From positions 1-49,785 of the forward strand of contig CAZZLH010000006.1 of the NCBI GenBank assembly GCA_964654815.1: a DNA stretch of 49,785 bases. Reading direction: 5' to 3'. This DNA is from ZLKRG08 sp964654815. GTDB lineage: Bacteria > Actinomycetota > Actinomycetes > Nanopelagicales > Nanopelagicaceae. Positions 32,599-41,202 of the stretch are shown piece by piece; the first letter of the stretch is position 1; each line of letters starts with the position of its first letter. A program made the translations under genes and the position numbers. The notes beneath the pieces were generated by a model. That model was given only the letters and a program-made list of their open reading frames with translations. It had not been told where the DNA came from and did not search any database.

Positions 32599-34268
32599 AG
32601 AATCAAGATCTCTTTCGCAACTCGACAATCATGGCAGTTGGCACTGTCCTATCTCGCATCGCAGGATTTATTCGTAGCGTTCTGACGGTCGCAGTACTTG
32701 GTACAGCGCTACTTGCAGATAGTTTCAATGTGGCAAATACGATGCCCAATATCATTTACAACTTAATGGTAGGTGGCGCATTAACTGCGATCTTTGTCCC
32801 GCAATTAGTTAAGAGTCGAAATGATTCAGATGGCGGCGAAGATTTCGCTTCAAGGTTGGTCACCACAATCTGTGTGATTCTCGCTGCCATAACTTTGATC
32901 GGCGTGCTCTTTGCGCCAGCATTGGTACGCATCTATGCGCCGGAGTTCTCCCAGCCTGGTTTTGAACATATAAATGAGTTGACGTTGACCATGATGCGAA
33001 TCTGTCTGCCGCAGATCTTCTTCTTAGGGTTATTCGCAATGTTGGGGCAGGTCGCCAATTCCCGCGGCTCTTTCGCCCCGATGATGTGGGCGCCGATCGC
33101 AAATAACTTGGTAGGAATAGCCTTACTTACCTACTTTTTAGCTCTAGTACCCAAGTTCACCGCCGACACCATTACGCCAACACAGACTGCGATTCTGGGT
33201 TGGGGCACCACTTTAGGTGTGGTGGTGCAGGCCTTATTGGTGATCCCTGCGGTTAAGCGCACCAACTTTCATTTAAAGATTCGGTTTGGTTTGAAAGGGT
33301 TGGGTAAATCCTTCTCGTTAGCGGGTTGGACTTTGGTCTATGTCTTTATCTCGCAACTTGGTTATTTGGTGACTGTTAGCGTGGCCACGAGCGCTGCGGT
33401 TCGTAGCGCTAAAGCTGGAATCGAAACCGGTGTTGGTATCACACCATTTCAAAATGCTTACTATGTGATGATGTTGCCTTATGGCATCGTAACCATCTCT
33501 TTGATCACTGCGCTCTTGCCACATATCTCGGAGTTAGCAATCAAACATGATCGGCTTGGAGTAAAGCATGAATTAATTCGTGCGATTCGAATGGTTGGAG
33601 TTATTACCGTTCCAGCGGGAATGGCATTTTTACTACTAGGCCCATTGATGACCAGCACAATTTTCGTGGGTATTCCAAAAGCTGATGGGTTGTACATGGG
33701 ATATGTGCTCTCGGCGCTTGGTGTTGGGTTGGTTACCTTTAGTATTAATTTGATTTTAATCCGTGGTTTTAACGCATTCGAAGATACCAAGACTCAGGTG
33801 CCATCAATTATCTTTATAAATGTAGTCTCGGTTGCGCTCTCTTATCTCTTCTTAAACATCTTAGAGCCAAAGTGGGTGACCGTTGGTCTTGGTGCAGCAT
33901 TCTCGATCAGTTACATAGTTGGGTTGCCATACACTTTATATTTATTAAAGCGCCACACCGAAAAGATCCAAATCAAAGAATTTATGGGGCAACATTTCAA
34001 ATTAACTATCGCCTCATTCATTGCGATGTTTCCACTATTTTTAATAACAAATTACTGGCATGGCATAAATGAAAACTCACCGATCTATCTCAGAGGTTTA
34101 TACCTGTTGGTAATAATTGCACTTGGTGTGATTGGTTACTTTGTGGTGGCAAAACGGATGAAAATCGCGGAAATTGGGGTATTGATGGAATACTTCCCTA
34201 GGACTAGGGGTTCTATTAAAGGCTCAAGTAACAACTCTGATGCAGATAGCAAAGAAGACCTAGATTAA
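32595..34268 (+). CDS. murJ: Lipid II flippase MurJ
   Basis: A 557-residue MATE-like flippase (MviN family) with about fourteen membrane helices. Signatures are the N-terminal NSTIMAVGTVLSRIAGFIRS, then SFNVANTMPNIIYNLMVGGAL, and FFLGLFAMLGQVANSRGSF. It ends in a polar Asp/Ser-rich tail. It lacks the extra pseudokinase domain fused to the mycobacterial MviN (Rv3910), so it is the bare transporter. It overlaps the upstream gene by 4 nt. Confidence 0.95.
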   Translation: MKNQDLFRNSTIMAVGTVLSRIAGFIRSVLTVAVLGTALLADSFNVANTMPNIIYNLMVGGALTAIFVPQLVKSRNDSDGGEDFASRLVTTICVILAAITLIGVLFAPALVRIYAPEFSQPGFEHINELTLTMMRICLPQIFFLGLFAMLGQVANSRGSFAPMMWAPIANNLVGIALLTYFLALVPKFTADTITPTQTAILGWGTTLGVVVQALLVIPAVKRTNFHLKIRFGLKGLGKSFSLAGWTLVYVFISQLGYLVTVSVATSAAVRSAKAGIETGVGITPFQNAYYVMMLPYGIVTISLITALLPHISELAIKHDRLGVKHELIRAIRMVGVITVPAGMAFLLLGPLMTSTIFVGIPKADGLYMGYVLSALGVGLVTFSINLILIRGFNAFEDTKTQVPSIIFINVVSVALSYLFLNILEPKWVTVGLGAAFSISYIVGLPYTLYLLKRHTEKIQIKEFMGQHFKLTIASFIAMFPLFLITNYWHGINENSPIYLRGLYLLVIIALGVIGYFVVAKRMKIAEIGVLMEYFPRTRGSIKGSSNNSDADSKEDLD

Positions 34269-34297
34269 AGACTTAGAGTAAAGATTTCGAGTAAGGA
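34260..34297. repeat. Three degenerate 12-13 bp tandem units from murJ stop to trxB RBS
   Basis: Units 34260-34271, 34272-34284 and 34285-34297 share CTtaGAgTAAaGA. The first contains the murJ stop codon and the last supplies AAGGA, the trxB ribosome-binding site. Confidence 0.65.
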
Positions 34298-34303
34298 TAG
34301 GAA

Positions 34304-35242
34304 ATGAGCGAAGCAAATAATGCAGTTGTAGATCTGGTAATTGTGGGATCAGGTCCGGCTGGCTATACCGCTGCGATTTATGCCGCGCGCGCTCAGTTAA
34401 ATCCCATCATGTACGAAGGTGCAATCAGCGCAGGTGGCGCATTGATGAATACCACTGAGGTAGAGAATTTCCCTGGTTTTGAAAATGGCATCATGGGTCC
34501 GCAATTGATGGATAACATGCGAAATCAAGCGAAGCGCTTTGGCGCCAAATTGATCACCGACGATATTGTGGAAATGGATTTGGGGCCGGATGTAAAAACC
34601 TTAAAAGATGGCAGCGGTAATGTCATAAAGACCAGATCGGTGATCTTGGCGATGGGTTCGGCTTATAAAGAGATTGGCTTGGAAAATGAGAAGAGACTTT
34701 CAGGTCGTGGCGTTTCGTGGTGTGCCACCTGCGATGGTTTCTTCTATCGAGATCAAGTGATTGCAGTCGTTGGTGGTGGCGACTCTGCTATGGAAGAGGC
34801 CAACTTCTTAACTAAATTTGCCTCCAAGGTGGTGGTGATCCATCGTCGCGATACCTTACGCGCTTCAAAGATCATGGCGGAGCGTGCGCATAACAACCCA
34901 AAGATCGAATTTATGTTTAACACCGAGGTAATAGATGTGCTCGGTGGCGAAAAAATGGAAGGTTTAAAACTTCGTAACACCAAAACTGGCGAGGAGAGTA
35001 AGGGTGATTTCACTGGCCTATTCGTAGCTATCGGCCATAACCCAAGGTCTGAGCTAGTTGCAGGTCAGGTCTCGTTAGATGGCGAGGGCTATGTGCAAGT
35101 TGAAGCGCGAAGCACTCGCACCAATCTAAAAGGCGTCTTTGCTTGTGGTGATTTGGTAGACCACACCTATCGACAGGCAATTACCGCAGCGGGCTCCGGT
35201 TGCCAAGCAGCGTTAGATGCCGAGAGATTCTTGGCGCATTAA
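34304..35242 (+). CDS. trxB: Thioredoxin reductase
   Basis: A 312-residue FAD/NADPH enzyme. FAD-binding GSGPAG is at 15-20, the redox-active CATC is at 140-143, and NADPH-binding GGGDSAMEEA follows. The C-terminal FAD segment has GVFACGDLVDHTYRQAITAAGSGC. It reduces the thioredoxin encoded next. AAGGATAGGAA before ATG 34304 is the ribosome-binding site. In mycobacteria sigM and rsmA lie between murJ and trxB; here only 35 nt do. Confidence 0.97.
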   Translation: MSEANNAVVDLVIVGSGPAGYTAAIYAARAQLNPIMYEGAISAGGALMNTTEVENFPGFENGIMGPQLMDNMRNQAKRFGAKLITDDIVEMDLGPDVKTLKDGSGNVIKTRSVILAMGSAYKEIGLENEKRLSGRGVSWCATCDGFFYRDQVIAVVGGGDSAMEEANFLTKFASKVVVIHRRDTLRASKIMAERAHNNPKIEFMFNTEVIDVLGGEKMEGLKLRNTKTGEESKGDFTGLFVAIGHNPRSELVAGQVSLDGEGYVQVEARSTRTNLKGVFACGDLVDHTYRQAITAAGSGCQAALDAERFLAH

Positions 35243-35256
35243 CTATTCTTTGCATA

Positions 35257-35404
35257 TAAAGAGTAAATTAAAGAGTAAATNNNNNNNNNNNNNNNNNNNN
35301 NNNNNNNNNNNNNNNNNNNNNNNNNNNNNNNNNNNNNNNNNNNNNNNNNNNNNNNNNNNNNNNNNNNNNNNNNNNNNNNNTAAAGAGTAAATTAAAGAGT
35401 AAAT
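35257..35404. repeat. 12-bp tandem repeat TAAAGAGTAAAT interrupted by an assembly gap
   Basis: Perfect units at 35257-35268, 35269-35280, then 100 N, then 35381-35392 and 35393-35404, with a decayed unit after that. The true copy number is unknown because the gap lies inside the array. Confidence 0.92.
35281..35380. other. Assembly gap (100 N) inside the trxB-trxA repeat
   Basis: Run of N flanked on both sides by the same 12-bp unit in the same phase. Confidence 0.95.
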
Positions 35405-35445
35405 CAAAGTCAGATTTAAACAGGTAACAACAAGAGGAGATAGAA

Positions 35446-35766
35446 ATGGGAGCACCATCAGTAACATCAGCAAATTTCGCCGCTGAGGTATTAAATTCAG
35501 ATAAGCCAGTATTGGTTGATTTCTGGGCGGAGTGGTGCGGTCCATGTCGAATGGTCTCGCCGATTCTCGATGAGATTGCCGCCGAACATGGCGATAAATT
35601 AAAGATTGTTAAGTTAAATACCGATGAGGAATCGGCGCTTGCAATCCAATATGGAGTTCAATCAATCCCGACCTTACATGTCTTCAAGGGTGGCCAAGTG
35701 GTAAAAACCATGATTGGCGCTAAGCCAAAGCCTGCGCTACTTAAAGATCTCGCTGAGTTCATTTAA
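35446..35766 (+). CDS. trxA: Thioredoxin
   Basis: A 106-residue thioredoxin with active site WCGPC (Cys31, Cys34), the cis-proline region QSIPTLHVFKGG and full domain length. It keeps cytoplasmic proteins reduced, using TrxB encoded upstream. A strong AGAGGAGA precedes ATG 35446. Confidence 0.98.
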   Translation: MGAPSVTSANFAAEVLNSDKPVLVDFWAEWCGPCRMVSPILDEIAAEHGDKLKIVKLNTDEESALAIQYGVQSIPTLHVFKGGQVVKTMIGAKPKPALLKDLAEFI

Positions 35767-35806
35767 TTACTTTTTAGAACCAGCAAGTTAAATCTCAAGG
35801 GCTCCG

Positions 35807-36952
35807 ATGTCATCTGCGAGAGAGATAATGCTCCGCCCGGGTGATAGTGGAGATTTGGTAGACCAGGTAATTACCTCGCTTAATCGCATTGGTCTCTTGC
35901 ATGCCACGCCAAATAAGTTTGATGAGAGCGTTGCAACTGCCGTTGCACAATTTCAACAAGAGCGCGGACTAACCGCAACAGGCAATGTAAATAACCAGAC
36001 CTTCGATGCGCTACAAGAGGCGCGCTGGAAGTTGGGCGATCGCTCGCTCTACCTAACAGAATCTCCATTGATGCGCGGTGATGATGTTGCGCAATTGCAG
36101 AGTCGTTTGACTGATATGGGATTTGATTCTGGTCGCGTAGATGGAATTTTTGGGCCGCGCACTGAAGCAGCGGTAAAGGAGTTTCAAAAATCTGTCGGGG
36201 TGGCAGTTGACGGTAAATGTGGCCCAGCGACAATCACCGCGTTGATCAGATTGACGAAAACCGTGGCGGGCGGTGCGCCGATGAAATTACGCGAAGTGGC
36301 ACATCAACAAAGTCGCGGCCCAGCCCTGGCTGGAAAGGTTATTGTGATTAACCCGGCGCGCGGCGGGGATAACCATGGCGTGGCAGCAAATGGAGTAACT
36401 GAAGCTGAAATCACCTACGACATTGCGACGAGAGTTGAAGGCCGTTTGCTGGCTTTAGGCGCCAGTGTTTTTCTAACTCGCGGACCAGAGAATGATCCAA
36501 GCGAAAGCGATCGAATCAAATTAACCAATAGCGCTAATGCAGATTTGATGATCTCGTTAAATTGTGATTCATATAAGAATGAGAAGGCGCATGGTGTTGC
36601 CACCTACTCCTACGGAAGTGATGCGCATGGAATCCATTCTGTGGTGGGAGATCGATTTGCATCTTTAGTGCAACGCGAAATCTGCGCTAGAACCGATCTG
36701 CAAAATTGCGGCACCCACTCAAAGACCTGGGATCTCTTACGTTTGGTCCAAGCTCCTGCGGTGCGAATTGACCTTGGTTATCTAACTAACCCAGAGGATG
36801 CAAAACGCTATCAACGCGCAGAATTTCGTGATTTGATCGCAGAATCACTGGTGATTGCGATTCAACGCTTGTATTTGACGGCGGAGGACGATGCCAAGAC
36901 TGGGACACTTCGAATTTCCGACCTAAAAAGAGCGGGCTTACGAATCAATTAG
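35807..36952 (+). CDS. cwlM: CwlM-like pseudo-amidase with two peptidoglycan-binding domains
   Basis: A 381-residue protein without signal peptide. Two PG_binding_1 repeats (about residues 12-70 and 85-150) precede an Amidase_3-like domain (about 176-356). The domain looks catalytically dead: the DPGHGG zinc motif reads NPARGG (Arg185 for His), the SIHxN motif reads SLNCD (Asn252 for His), and the usual glutamate of VELGFLSN is Asp322 in RIDLGYLTN. Mycobacterial CwlM at the same locus is a cytoplasmic regulator of MurA controlled by PknB phosphorylation. The C-terminal KTGTLRISDL tail (Thr365/Thr367) is a possible counterpart of the phospho-site; this is inference. AAGGG precedes ATG 35807. 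Confidence 0.88.
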   Translation: MSSAREIMLRPGDSGDLVDQVITSLNRIGLLHATPNKFDESVATAVAQFQQERGLTATGNVNNQTFDALQEARWKLGDRSLYLTESPLMRGDDVAQLQSRLTDMGFDSGRVDGIFGPRTEAAVKEFQKSVGVAVDGKCGPATITALIRLTKTVAGGAPMKLREVAHQQSRGPALAGKVIVINPARGGDNHGVAANGVTEAEITYDIATRVEGRLLALGASVFLTRGPENDPSESDRIKLTNSANADLMISLNCDSYKNEKAHGVATYSYGSDAHGIHSVVGDRFASLVQREICARTDLQNCGTHSKTWDLLRLVQAPAVRIDLGYLTNPEDAKRYQRAEFRDLIAESLVIAIQRLYLTAEDDAKTGTLRISDLKRAGLRIN

Positions 36953-36996
36953 ATATTGATTTACGAGTATTGCGAAAGATATGGAAAACTATCCCA

Positions 36997-38253
36997 ATGA
37001 CTGAACTGCGCCACACCACCGGCGATTCTCTAGAGTTAGAGAATCGTTTCGCCTCGCGTGCGGCGCATATGCAACCATCTGAGATTCGCTCTCTATTTGC
37101 AGTCGCATCTAGACCAGAGATCGTCTCGCTAGCTGGTGGTATGCCAAATCTCTCTGCGCTACCGATGGATACGATGTCTGAGATTGTGCGTGACTTGGTC
37201 GCAGTAAATGGCACCGAGGCCTTGCAATATGGCAGCGGCCAAGGCCATCCAATGTTGCGCGAACAGATTTGCGATGTCATGGCCCTTGAAGGTATCCGCG
37301 CCAATCCCGATGACATCATCGTGACCACCGGCTCGCAACAAGCTTTAGATTTGATTAGCCGGATCTTCATCGATCCAGGCGATGTGGTCTTGGTAGAGGC
37401 GCCTTCATATGTGGGGGCGCTTGGCACCTTTGCGCAGTACCAAGCTTCGGTGGTTCACGTCGAAACCGATAACGATGGCATGGTCCCAAGCGCGCTCGCG
37501 GAAGCGATCAAAACTACCCGCGCCACCGGGCGAAAGATCAAATTTCTCTACCTGATCCCGAATTACCAGAACCCATCTGGCGTGATGTTAAGCGCTGATC
37601 GACGCACCGAGATCTTGGCTATCTGCGCTCGCGAAGAGATCTTTATTGTCGAAGATAATCCTTACGGCCTATTGGGATTTGATAAGCCATCACCAAATGC
37701 GATGCGCGCACAAGATTCTGAGAATGTCATTTACTTAGGTTCCTTCTCTAAAACCATCGCCTCGGGGCTTCGGGTTGGTTGGGCGCTAGTGCCGCAATCG
37801 ATCAAAGATAAATTGGTAATTGCCAGCGAATCATCCATTCTCTGCCCCTCAAACTTTACTCAGTTAACAATTTCAAGTTATCTGAAGAATCAACCTTGGC
37901 GCGATCAGATCGCAAGTTTCGTTGATTTATACCGAGTTCGTCGTGATGCGATGTTGGAGAGCCTGGACCAACACTTTCCAAAGGAGGCAACTTGGACCAA
38001 ACCTGGTGGCGGTTTCTATGTTTGGATCACACTGCCGCCAGAAATTGACACCAAAGCTATGGTGCCAAAAGCAATCGTGGCCAAGGTGGCCTACGTTCCT
38101 GGCAGCGCCTTCTACGCAGATGGTTTCGGCTCTTGGCAGATGCGCCTCTCTTATTGCCACCCCACCCCAGAACGTATCCGTGAGGGTGTTAAGGCGCTAG
38201 GCGCTGTGGTTAAGAAAGAGTTAGCTGCGCGCGCTGGATATCAACTTAAATAA
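36997..38253 (+). CDS. PLP-dependent aminotransferase, class I/II (LysN/MocR-type catalytic domain)
   Basis: A 418-residue aminotransferase without the N-terminal GntR helix-turn-helix of MocR regulators. PLP-site features are YGSGQGHPMLREQI, TTGSQQALDLISRIF, YLIPNYQNPSG and SFSKTIASGLRVGW, which holds the Schiff-base lysine. GSAFYADG and MRLSYCHPTPE follow near the end. The likely activity is on 2-aminoadipate, branched-chain or aromatic amino acids; substrate uncertain. I chose ATG 36997 over TTG 36970. The mycobacterial block has a different gene (Rv3916c) here. It overlaps the convergent parB end by 33 nt. Confidence 0.9.
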   Translation: MTELRHTTGDSLELENRFASRAAHMQPSEIRSLFAVASRPEIVSLAGGMPNLSALPMDTMSEIVRDLVAVNGTEALQYGSGQGHPMLREQICDVMALEGIRANPDDIIVTTGSQQALDLISRIFIDPGDVVLVEAPSYVGALGTFAQYQASVVHVETDNDGMVPSALAEAIKTTRATGRKIKFLYLIPNYQNPSGVMLSADRRTEILAICAREEIFIVEDNPYGLLGFDKPSPNAMRAQDSENVIYLGSFSKTIASGLRVGWALVPQSIKDKLVIASESSILCPSNFTQLTISSYLKNQPWRDQIASFVDLYRVRRDAMLESLDQHFPKEATWTKPGGGFYVWITLPPEIDTKAMVPKAIVAKVAYVPGSAFYADGFGSWQMRLSYCHPTPERIREGVKALGAVVKKELAARAGYQLK

Positions 38254-39081
38254 TCGTTGTAAATCATCGCTGCCGGAATATTCAATAATAATCTCGCCTT
38301 TGCCCTTCGCAGATTCGATTCTCACTCTAGTATCAAGCACATCTCCGATTTGATCGGCCAACTCTTTTAACTCTGGGCTCTGTTTCTTAGCGCTGTTAGA
38401 TTTTTTACTCTTACCCTCTGGTCGGCTAATCGCGATGATCTCTTCGATGGTGCGCACTGATAAACCCTCAGCCACAATTCGATTGGCTAACTTCTCGATC
38501 GCATTTGCATCATTTAGACCAAGCAATGCACGGGCATGGCCGGCAGAGATAGTGCCTGCTGCCACCTTCTGCTGCACCGAGGTGGGCAGGTTAAGTAAAC
38601 GCATAGTGTTGGTGATTACTGCGCGAGATCTACCTAGTTTTGTGGCTAGCTCTTCATGGGTGCAATTGAAATCATTCAATAATTGCGCATAAGCGGCGCC
38701 CTCTTCGAGCGCATTTAATTGCGAGCGATGAATGTTTTCGATCAATGCCTCTCGAAGTAATTCATTGTTTGGAGTTTGGCGAATAATTACTGGAATACTC
38801 TTTAAACCAGCTAGTTTGGCAGCGCGCAAACGACGCTCTCCCATGATCAATTGATATCTACCGCCAACTTGTCGCACCACTGGCGGCTGTAAAATTCCAA
38901 TCTCTTTTATTGAGGTGACAAGTTCTTGTAGCGCATCTTGATCAAAGATGGTTCGTGGCTGTCTTGGGTTTGGATCAATTAATTCGATATCAATTTGATC
39001 TTGTGCGCCAACTTCAACATCATTTATGGTTAAAGGAATTAGCGCATCTAAATTTGTACCAAGGCCACCGCGTTTTGCCAT
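38221..39081 (-). CDS. parB: Chromosome partition protein ParB
   Basis: A 286-residue parS-binding CTP switch. The N-terminal ParA-contact peptide AKRGGLGTNLDALIP precedes the CTP-binding region PNPRQPRTIFD...GERRLRAAKLAG and LIENIHRSQLNALEEG. The helix-turn-helix is in EELATKLGRSRAVITNTMRLLNLP, with dimerisation at the C-terminus. The start ATG overlaps the parA stop by one base. Two parS-like sequences lie upstream at the parA and rsmG starts. Confidence 0.96.
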   Translation of the reverse strand: MAKRGGLGTNLDALIPLTINDVEVGAQDQIDIELIDPNPRQPRTIFDQDALQELVTSIKEIGILQPPVVRQVGGRYQLIMGERRLRAAKLAGLKSIPVIIRQTPNNELLREALIENIHRSQLNALEEGAAYAQLLNDFNCTHEELATKLGRSRAVITNTMRLLNLPTSVQQKVAAGTISAGHARALLGLNDANAIEKLANRIVAEGLSVRTIEEIIAISRPEGKSKKSNSAKKQSPELKELADQIGDVLDTRVRIESAKGKGEIIIEYSGSDDLQRLFKLISSARS

Positions 39082-39990
39082 TATGCGATCTCTCCTGTTT
39101 TGTTCATCGTTTTGTAATTAATTGCAATTACATTTGAATCTTTGGCTCTGCCTCTTTCGGCAATCTCTCTGGCGACCTGCATGTAGGCGATAGCGCCGGT
39201 AGATGTTGGGTCATAGGTCATAACGGTCTGCGAGTATGAAGGCGCTTCGGATAAGCGAACTGCGCGTGGAATTGGAATATCAATCAATTCGCGCGGGAAA
39301 TGTGATTTAACATTTGCTACAACATCGTTGGCTAAGCGGGTACGAGAATCAAACATCGTTAATACGATGGTTGAGAGTTCAAGTGTTGGGTTTAGCCGTT
39401 GCTTCACAACTTTAAAGGTTTCGAGTAATTGAGATAGCCCTTCAAGTGCGTAATATTCACATTGAATTGGAATTAAGACTTCATTGGCCGCTGCGAGCGC
39501 ATTGACGGTCAATAAACCTAAGCTTGGTGGGCAATCGATAAAGATGTAGTCATAAGTTTGAGATAGCTCTTGCAATGAATCTTTTAACCTTGATTCGCGC
39601 GCTACCATCGAAACTAAATTAATCTCTGCTTGTGCCAATGAGGTATTTGATGGAATGCAATCAAGCGATGGAAAGCCTGCGACTTTCTGCACTACTTGGT
39701 TGATTGGCGCGCTACCCATCAGCACTTCGTAGATCCCTTGGGAAATTCGATGCTCTACCCCCAGGGCGGTGGAGGCATTGCCTTGGGGATCTAAATCGAC
39801 CACTAAGACCTTTAAGCCCCCCATTGAGAGGGCGGCAGCGATATTTACCGTGGTGGTGGTCTTGCCNNNNNNNNNNNNNNNNNNNNNNNNNNNNNNNNNN
39901 NNNNNNNNNNNNNNNNNNNNNNNNNNNNNNNNNNNNNNNNNNNNNNNNNNNNNNNNNNNNNNNNNNGTTGGTTTCACGTGGAGCGCTCAC
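39081..39990 (-). CDS. parA: Chromosome partition ATPase ParA (interrupted by assembly gap)
   Basis: About 262 residues are visible downstream of the gap, from KTTTTVNIAAALSM (the second half of the Walker A box), with VDLDPQGNAST, FIDCPPSLGLLT and IPIQCEYYALEGLSQLL. An N-terminal stub VSAPRETN from GTG 39990 lies on the other side. The P-loop start and some 10-30 residues are hidden in the gap, so frame continuity cannot be proven. It moves ParB-parS complexes during chromosome segregation. GTG 39990 is 10 nt after the rsmG stop. Confidence 0.9.
39867..39966. other. Assembly gap (100 N) inside parA
   Basis: Run of N cutting the P-loop-coding region of parA. Confidence 0.95.
39970..39985. 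promoter_or_regulatory. parS: parS-like site at the parA start
   Basis: GGTTTCACGTGGAGCG agrees with the parS palindrome TGTTTCACGTGAAACA at 12 of 16 positions, with the central TTTCACGTG core intact. It overlaps the first codons of parA. Confidence 0.45.
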
Positions 39991-40000
39991 GCGCTAAACC

Positions 40001-40594
40001 TTAGCGTTTGACCTCGACAACTCTCGCTAAGGGCAGGCCTTTGATTTCAATTTCATGCACGATTGCCCCTGGAACCTCGGCCGCCTCCGCGCTCGCCGCC
40101 TCCCCCTTCATGGCAAGTAAGGAGCCGCCTGGCTTTAAAAGGTGTTTTGAGATCGACCAGAGCTTGGAAAGTGGAGCAACGGCGCGCGCGGTGACATAGT
40201 CATACTGCCCCTTCTCGCTCTCTGCCTTGCCGCGGTGGACCAATATCCCTGGGATTCCGAGCTCTGCCACCGCCTCCTCAAGGAAGGTGGTCCGCCGTTG
40301 GAGCGGTTCAAGGAGGGTAATTTGGAGATCTGGTCGGGCTAGGGCGATAACGACCCCAGGTAGGCCGGCGCCAGAGCCAATATCAAGAAGTGAAGCGCCT
40401 TGCTTCATCAAGGTAGATACTGGAATGCAGTTGAGGATGTGGCGCTCCCAGATCCGATCTGCCTCGCGGGGGCCAATTAACCCCCGCTCAATCCCAGGGC
40501 CGCTAAGGAACTCGGCGTAGCGTCGCGCCTCGGCGCTGCGCTCTGGGAAGTACTCCTCTGCCCGATCGGGCACCTGAGGAGGTATTTGTTCCAT
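40001..40594 (-). CDS. rsmG: 16S rRNA (guanine-527-N7)-methyltransferase
   Basis: A 197-residue RsmG/GidB. The SAM-binding motif LLDIGSGAGLPGVVIALARP is central, preceded by IWERHILNC and followed by QRRTTFLEEAVAELG and the YDYVTARAVAPL motif. It methylates G527 of 16S rRNA; loss gives low-level streptomycin resistance in other bacteria. It sits between jag and parA as in most actinobacteria. ATG 40594 lies inside a parS-like sequence. Confidence 0.95.
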   Translation of the reverse strand: MEQIPPQVPDRAEEYFPERSAEARRYAEFLSGPGIERGLIGPREADRIWERHILNCIPVSTLMKQGASLLDIGSGAGLPGVVIALARPDLQITLLEPLQRRTTFLEEAVAELGIPGILVHRGKAESEKGQYDYVTARAVAPLSKLWSISKHLLKPGGSLLAMKGEAASAEAAEVPGAIVHEIEIKGLPLARVVEVKR

Positions 40595-40602
40595 GTGAAA
40601 CC
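40587..40602. promoter_or_regulatory. parS: parS-like site at the rsmG start
   Basis: TGTTCCATGTGAAACC matches TGTTTCACGTGAAACA at 13 of 16 positions and spans the rsmG ATG (40594). Confidence 0.5.
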
Positions 40603-40608
40603 GAATGT

Positions 40609-41097
40609 TTAGGCCGGGAAGATAGTTACGTAGCGCTCTGGATCTTCACCCTCAGACTCAGATGAGAGGCCGATCTCTTGGATGCGGTCATGGATGATCT
40701 TCCGTTCAAAGGCATTCATAGGCGCCAACTTGATGGGTGCGCCAGAGGCCTTCGCCTCAGCGGCCTTCTCATCAGCTAGGGCCTTAAGCTCATTTCGACG
40801 GCCATCTCGGTAGCCGCTGATATCTAGCATTAGACGGCTCCGTTCGCCCGTTGAGCTCTGAACCGCAAGGCGGGTCAGCTCTTGAAGCGCATCGAGGACT
40901 TGGCCCTCGCGCCCTACTAGGTGATCGAGTTTGCCCCCGACTATTGCCACAGAGGCTCGGTTATTCTCCACATCAATATCGATATCGCCATCTAGGTCTG
41001 CGATATCTAATAGGCCCTCTAGGTAGTCAGCGGCGATATCGCCCTCTTCCTCCAACTTTGCTACTGGCTTCTCTTCAACTTCTTTAATCTCTGCCAT
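40609..41097 (-). CDS. jag: Jag/KhpB-like RNA-binding protein (KH + R3H)
   Basis: A 162-residue protein. A Glu/Lys-rich N-terminus is followed by a KH-like domain (VAIVGGKLDHLVGREGQVLD) and a C-terminal R3H domain (MNAFERKIIHDRIQEIG...SEGEDPERYV). The Jag-N domain of the Bacillus protein is absent, as in other actinobacteria. It is thought to bind RNA in cell-division or membrane-protein control. I chose ATG 41097 because GAAGG lies 9 nt before it; the frame extends to 41124. It follows yidC in the conserved order. Confidence 0.9.
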   Translation of the reverse strand: MAEIKEVEEKPVAKLEEEGDIAADYLEGLLDIADLDGDIDIDVENNRASVAIVGGKLDHLVGREGQVLDALQELTRLAVQSSTGERSRLMLDISGYRDGRRNELKALADEKAAEAKASGAPIKLAPMNAFERKIIHDRIQEIGLSSESEGEDPERYVTIFPA

Positions 41098-41202
41098 CTC
41101 TCTGCCTTCTGCTCTCTTATCCAAGATTTGGGGTATTTAACACTTTTATTATGTTTTGATAGTTATTGCACCTTTTTATCGGCGGTTCTGCCCTCTATCT
41201 AC

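Noticed and set aside
35257..35404. Possible CRISPR or coding repeat
   Set aside because: Units are 12 bp, directly adjacent without spacers, and no cas genes exist; it is a simple tandem repeat in a spacer.
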